NCBI RefSeq assembly: GCF_006715145.1
Contig: NZ_VFMR01000001.1
Coordinates: 310,001 to 374,000 of the forward strand
DNA: 64,000 nt
Reading direction: 5' to 3'
Source of the DNA: Microbacterium sp. SLBN-146
GTDB taxonomy: Bacteria; Actinomycetota; Actinomycetes; Actinomycetales; Microbacteriaceae
In this document: positions 61,853-64,000 of the stretch, one piece after another
Position numbering within the stretch: the stretch's first letter is position 1
Layout of the letters: every line of letters begins with the position of its first letter
Position numbers and translations under genes: made by a program
The notes under the pieces: generated by a model
Seen by the model: the letters and a program-made list of their open reading frames with translations, nothing else
What the model was told of the DNA's origin: nothing
Database searches by the model: none

Positions 61853-63421
61853 TCAGAAGGGCCACACGAGCGGCACGTAGAAGACGGCCACGACGAGGAA
61901 GAGGAGCGCGAGCGGGAGCCCGAGCTTCCAGTAGTCGCCGAAGCGGTATCCCCCCGGTTCGAGAACCATGAGGTTCGCGGGGGTCGCAATGGGCGTGAGG
62001 AACGACGCCGCTCCCGCGACCGTCAGCGCCATCATGAACGGTTGCACCGACAGGTCGAGGGTCGCCGCGAGCGACACGGCGATCGGCGCCACGATGAGCA
62101 CCGTCGCCGTATTGCTGATGAGCTGACCGAGCACGATCGTCAAGACGCACAGCGCGAGGAGCGCGATGTGGGGCCCGGCGTCCCCGATGAGCGTCAGGAG
62201 CCATCCGGCCACCAGATCGGCCGTGCCCGTCTCGATGAACGCCGTCGACAGCGGGATCATGCCGGCGATCAGAACGACGGTCGTCCACGAGATCGACTGG
62301 TACGCCTGAGCGACCGTCACGGTCTTCGTGAGGACGAGAGCGGATGCCGCGAGGAGAGCCGCGACGGCAGGGGGACTGAGCCCTGTCGCCAGCAGCACGA
62401 CCATCACGCCGAGCACGATCATCGCGCGCCGGGCTCCACGCCCGAGCGGGACGGAACGGCGCAGCTGCGCGGGCGAGTCCACCGGCAGCACCTTCGCGCC
62501 GGGACCGTCCGTGTGGAGCGCGAGGTCGTCCCACGTGCCCTGGAGGAGAAGCGCGTCACCCGCCTGCACGACGATGTCCTGGCCCTTGAGGTGCTCCGAG
62601 CCTCGGCGCGCCGCGAGCAGGACGAGGTCCCCGCTCGGCGTCGCCATCCCGGTGCACAGCCGGGCGCCGATGAGCGGCGAGCGGGGTGGCACGACGACCT
62701 CGGTGACACCGTTGACGGGACCGACGAGGATGCCCGTGTCCAGGCTGACCCCGTACTGCTGCCGCAGGAGCCGCGCATGGCGGACGAGATCCTTCGGCAT
62801 GAGCGCACCGTTGCGCGAGGGAAGGAGTCGCGAGCCGAAGAGGCCGATGATGAGGAGCGTCCCGGCGAGGAGCGGCAGCCCGACGAGTGCGAACTCGAAG
62901 TACCCGAACGCTCGACCGCCGTTGTCCGCGGCGATCTCGGACACGATGATGTTGACGGGCGTTCCCGTCAGCAGCAGGAGCGATCCGGCGTGCGCCGAGA
63001 ACGCGAGGGGAAGAAGAAGCTGCGACGTCGGGATGCCGGCACGGGATGCCACGACCACGACGAGCGGCAGGAGCGCCGCGACGGCGCCGTTGACGCTGAT
63101 GAGCGCCGTGACGACAGCGACGAGCACGCCGATCACGATCAGGAGCCTCGTCTTCTTGGTTCCCGCGCGGCCGATGACCATTTGCCCGGCCCACGCGGTA
63201 ACCCCCGTCGCATCGAGCGCCTCGCTCACGACGAAGAGCGCTGCGATGAACAGAACCGTCGGATCACCGAAGCCGGCAAGCGCCTGCGGGAGCGTCAGAA
63301 CCCCTGTGAAGTACAGCGCGAGAGACACCCCGATCGCGACGATTCCGAGCGGAACGCGATTGGACACGAACGCCGCGATCGCCAGCACTAGGATCAGCAG
63401 CGTAGCGACGATGGGGTCCAC
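61853..63421 (-). CDS. SLC13/DASS-type permease with internal TrkA-C domain
   Basis: A 522-residue transporter of the ArsB/NhaD (SLC13) group: 10-12 membrane segments split by a soluble TrkA-C-like region (about residues 215-300) with VVVPPRSPLIGARLC and GDALLLQGTWDDL. The repeat signatures LTGTPVNIIVSE and ISNTATVLIVAPIA, TPIATPANLMV are the Asn-Thr ligand loops for sodium and a carboxylate or sulfate. GTG at 63421 was chosen at the first membrane helix; upstream in-frame codons overlap the divergent gene. Substrate unknown. Confidence 0.87.
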   Translation of the reverse strand: MDPIVATLLILVLAIAAFVSNRVPLGIVAIGVSLALYFTGVLTLPQALAGFGDPTVLFIAALFVVSEALDATGVTAWAGQMVIGRAGTKKTRLLIVIGVLVAVVTALISVNGAVAALLPLVVVVASRAGIPTSQLLLPLAFSAHAGSLLLLTGTPVNIIVSEIAADNGGRAFGYFEFALVGLPLLAGTLLIIGLFGSRLLPSRNGALMPKDLVRHARLLRQQYGVSLDTGILVGPVNGVTEVVVPPRSPLIGARLCTGMATPSGDLVLLAARRGSEHLKGQDIVVQAGDALLLQGTWDDLALHTDGPGAKVLPVDSPAQLRRSVPLGRGARRAMIVLGVMVVLLATGLSPPAVAALLAASALVLTKTVTVAQAYQSISWTTVVLIAGMIPLSTAFIETGTADLVAGWLLTLIGDAGPHIALLALCVLTIVLGQLISNTATVLIVAPIAVSLAATLDLSVQPFMMALTVAGAASFLTPIATPANLMVLEPGGYRFGDYWKLGLPLALLFLVVAVFYVPLVWPF

Positions 63422-63475
63422 GCGGCTCAGCGTAGACCCCCGCCGCAGACAGTGCGTGAGAGGGCGTGGTGTCAC

Positions 63476-64000
63476 ATGGGCGTTGACAGCTCCAAGGCGG
63501 GAACCATCACGGCGAAGGCCTCGTGGCTGCCGCTCACCGTCGTCGTCCTGACCCAAGTGCAGGCATCCTTCGCCGTCAACGCGCTGACGGTCTCGATGGC
63601 GGGGATCACGACCGACCTCGATACACCCGCGACGTCGGTGGGAACCGCGATCACGGCGGGGACGTTCGCAATGGCGGCCTTCATCCTCCTCGGCGCGAAG
63701 ATCGGCGCCCGTTTCGGCACGCGCGGGGTGTTCCAGATCGCCGTCGCGATCCACGCCGCGGCGATGGCCGCGGTCGCGCTCAGCATGTCACCAGCCATGC
63801 TCTTCATCGCTCAGGCGTCCTCGGGCGCCGTCATCGCCCTCATCGCACCGGCGCTCACGGTCTTCATCGCGACGAACTACCACGGCGATCGTCAGGCCAA
63901 GGCGATCGGCCTGCTCGCCGCTGCGATCCCGCTCGCCGGCATCCTGGCGCTCGTCGTCGCGGGCTGGTTCGCCGAGACGATCGGCTGGCGGTGGTCGTTC
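63476..64000 (+). CDS. Partial MFS transporter
   Basis: The first 175 residues of a major facilitator protein, cut by the window end. Hydrophobic segments at about residues 15-40, 52-72, 83-100, 110-130 and 140-165; the loop between helices 2 and 3 reads GAKIGARFGTRG, the MFS motif A region, as in DHA2 drug efflux pumps. ATG at 63476, divergent from the SLC13 gene with a 54-bp gap. Confidence 0.8.
   Translation, partial: MGVDSSKAGTITAKASWLPLTVVVLTQVQASFAVNALTVSMAGITTDLDTPATSVGTAITAGTFAMAAFILLGAKIGARFGTRGVFQIAVAIHAAAMAAVALSMSPAMLFIAQASSGAVIALIAPALTVFIATNYHGDRQAKAIGLLAAAIPLAGILALVVAGWFAETIGWRWSF

Overview
The window is high-GC (roughly 70 %) actinobacterial DNA. GTG starts, GTGA and ATGA gene overlaps, GNC/GNG codon use, and the constant recurrence of GGATGCC/GGCATCC inside genes point to a Microbacterium-like member of the Microbacteriaceae. 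This is inferred from style and gene content; no rRNA marker is present. About 52 protein genes fill it almost completely. I saw no tRNA, rRNA, CRISPR array or transposase.

Layout. 1-10.2 kb: the end of a degenerate-Nudix gene, an esterase, two adjacent alanine-racemase-like genes whose catalytic residues are complementary, an ABC-F ATPase behind a hairpin leader, an Lhr helicase and a Nei/Fpg glycosylase. 10.2-21.8 kb: a polyamine-type module with an ABC importer (ATPase, Tat lipoprotein, two permeases), amidohydrolase, PuuB-like oxidase and cupin, followed by a PucR regulator divergent from a class III aminotransferase. 21.9-29.1 kb: a SUMF1-fold protein, a beta-helix protein, a 1217-residue membrane protein, an XRE/DUF2975 regulatory pair with 21-bp phased repeats upstream, a DUF1304 protein and a LysR-type effector domain lacking its HTH.

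29.4-34.7 kb holds the most unusual unit, a four-gene minus-strand operon: ECF-like sigma factor, small beta-sandwich protein, subtilisin (S8) with four NPHGRT repeats before its catalytic domain, and a TPR-CHAT cysteine protease. I infer a protease-relay signalling or conflict system in which CHAT cleavage in the repeats could release the subtilisin. 34.9-42 kb: amidotransferase, TspO-like protein, CPA2 antiporter pair, glutamate decarboxylase, secreted lipase and a coiled-coil protein.

42.1-57.1 kb is a xylose/xyloside region: xylB, xylA, a divergent ROK regulator, a LacI regulator divergent from a sugar ABC importer (no ATPase gene) plus GH3 glycosidase, then a Gfo/Idh dehydrogenase and ThuA protein divergent from a second LacI regulator. 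Clear palindromic operators lie in each divergent gap, and two long GGGGCG/CGCCCC tandem arrays fill the two convergent gaps. 57.2-64 kb: a transaminase, F420-type reductase fold, MarC protein with no normal start codon, a TetR/SDR pair around a perfect 13-bp-arm operator, an SLC13 permease and the start of an MFS transporter.

A second theme is non-coding. Nearly every larger intergenic gap carries a 60-105 bp inverted-repeat element with perfect or near-perfect 11-19 bp arms. Several share arm sequences (a GCCGAGAAGAC family with five copies, an AATTCAGTCT family with two, an ACTTGTCG family with two). They look like dispersed, mostly 3'-end hairpin elements and are not explained by the genes.
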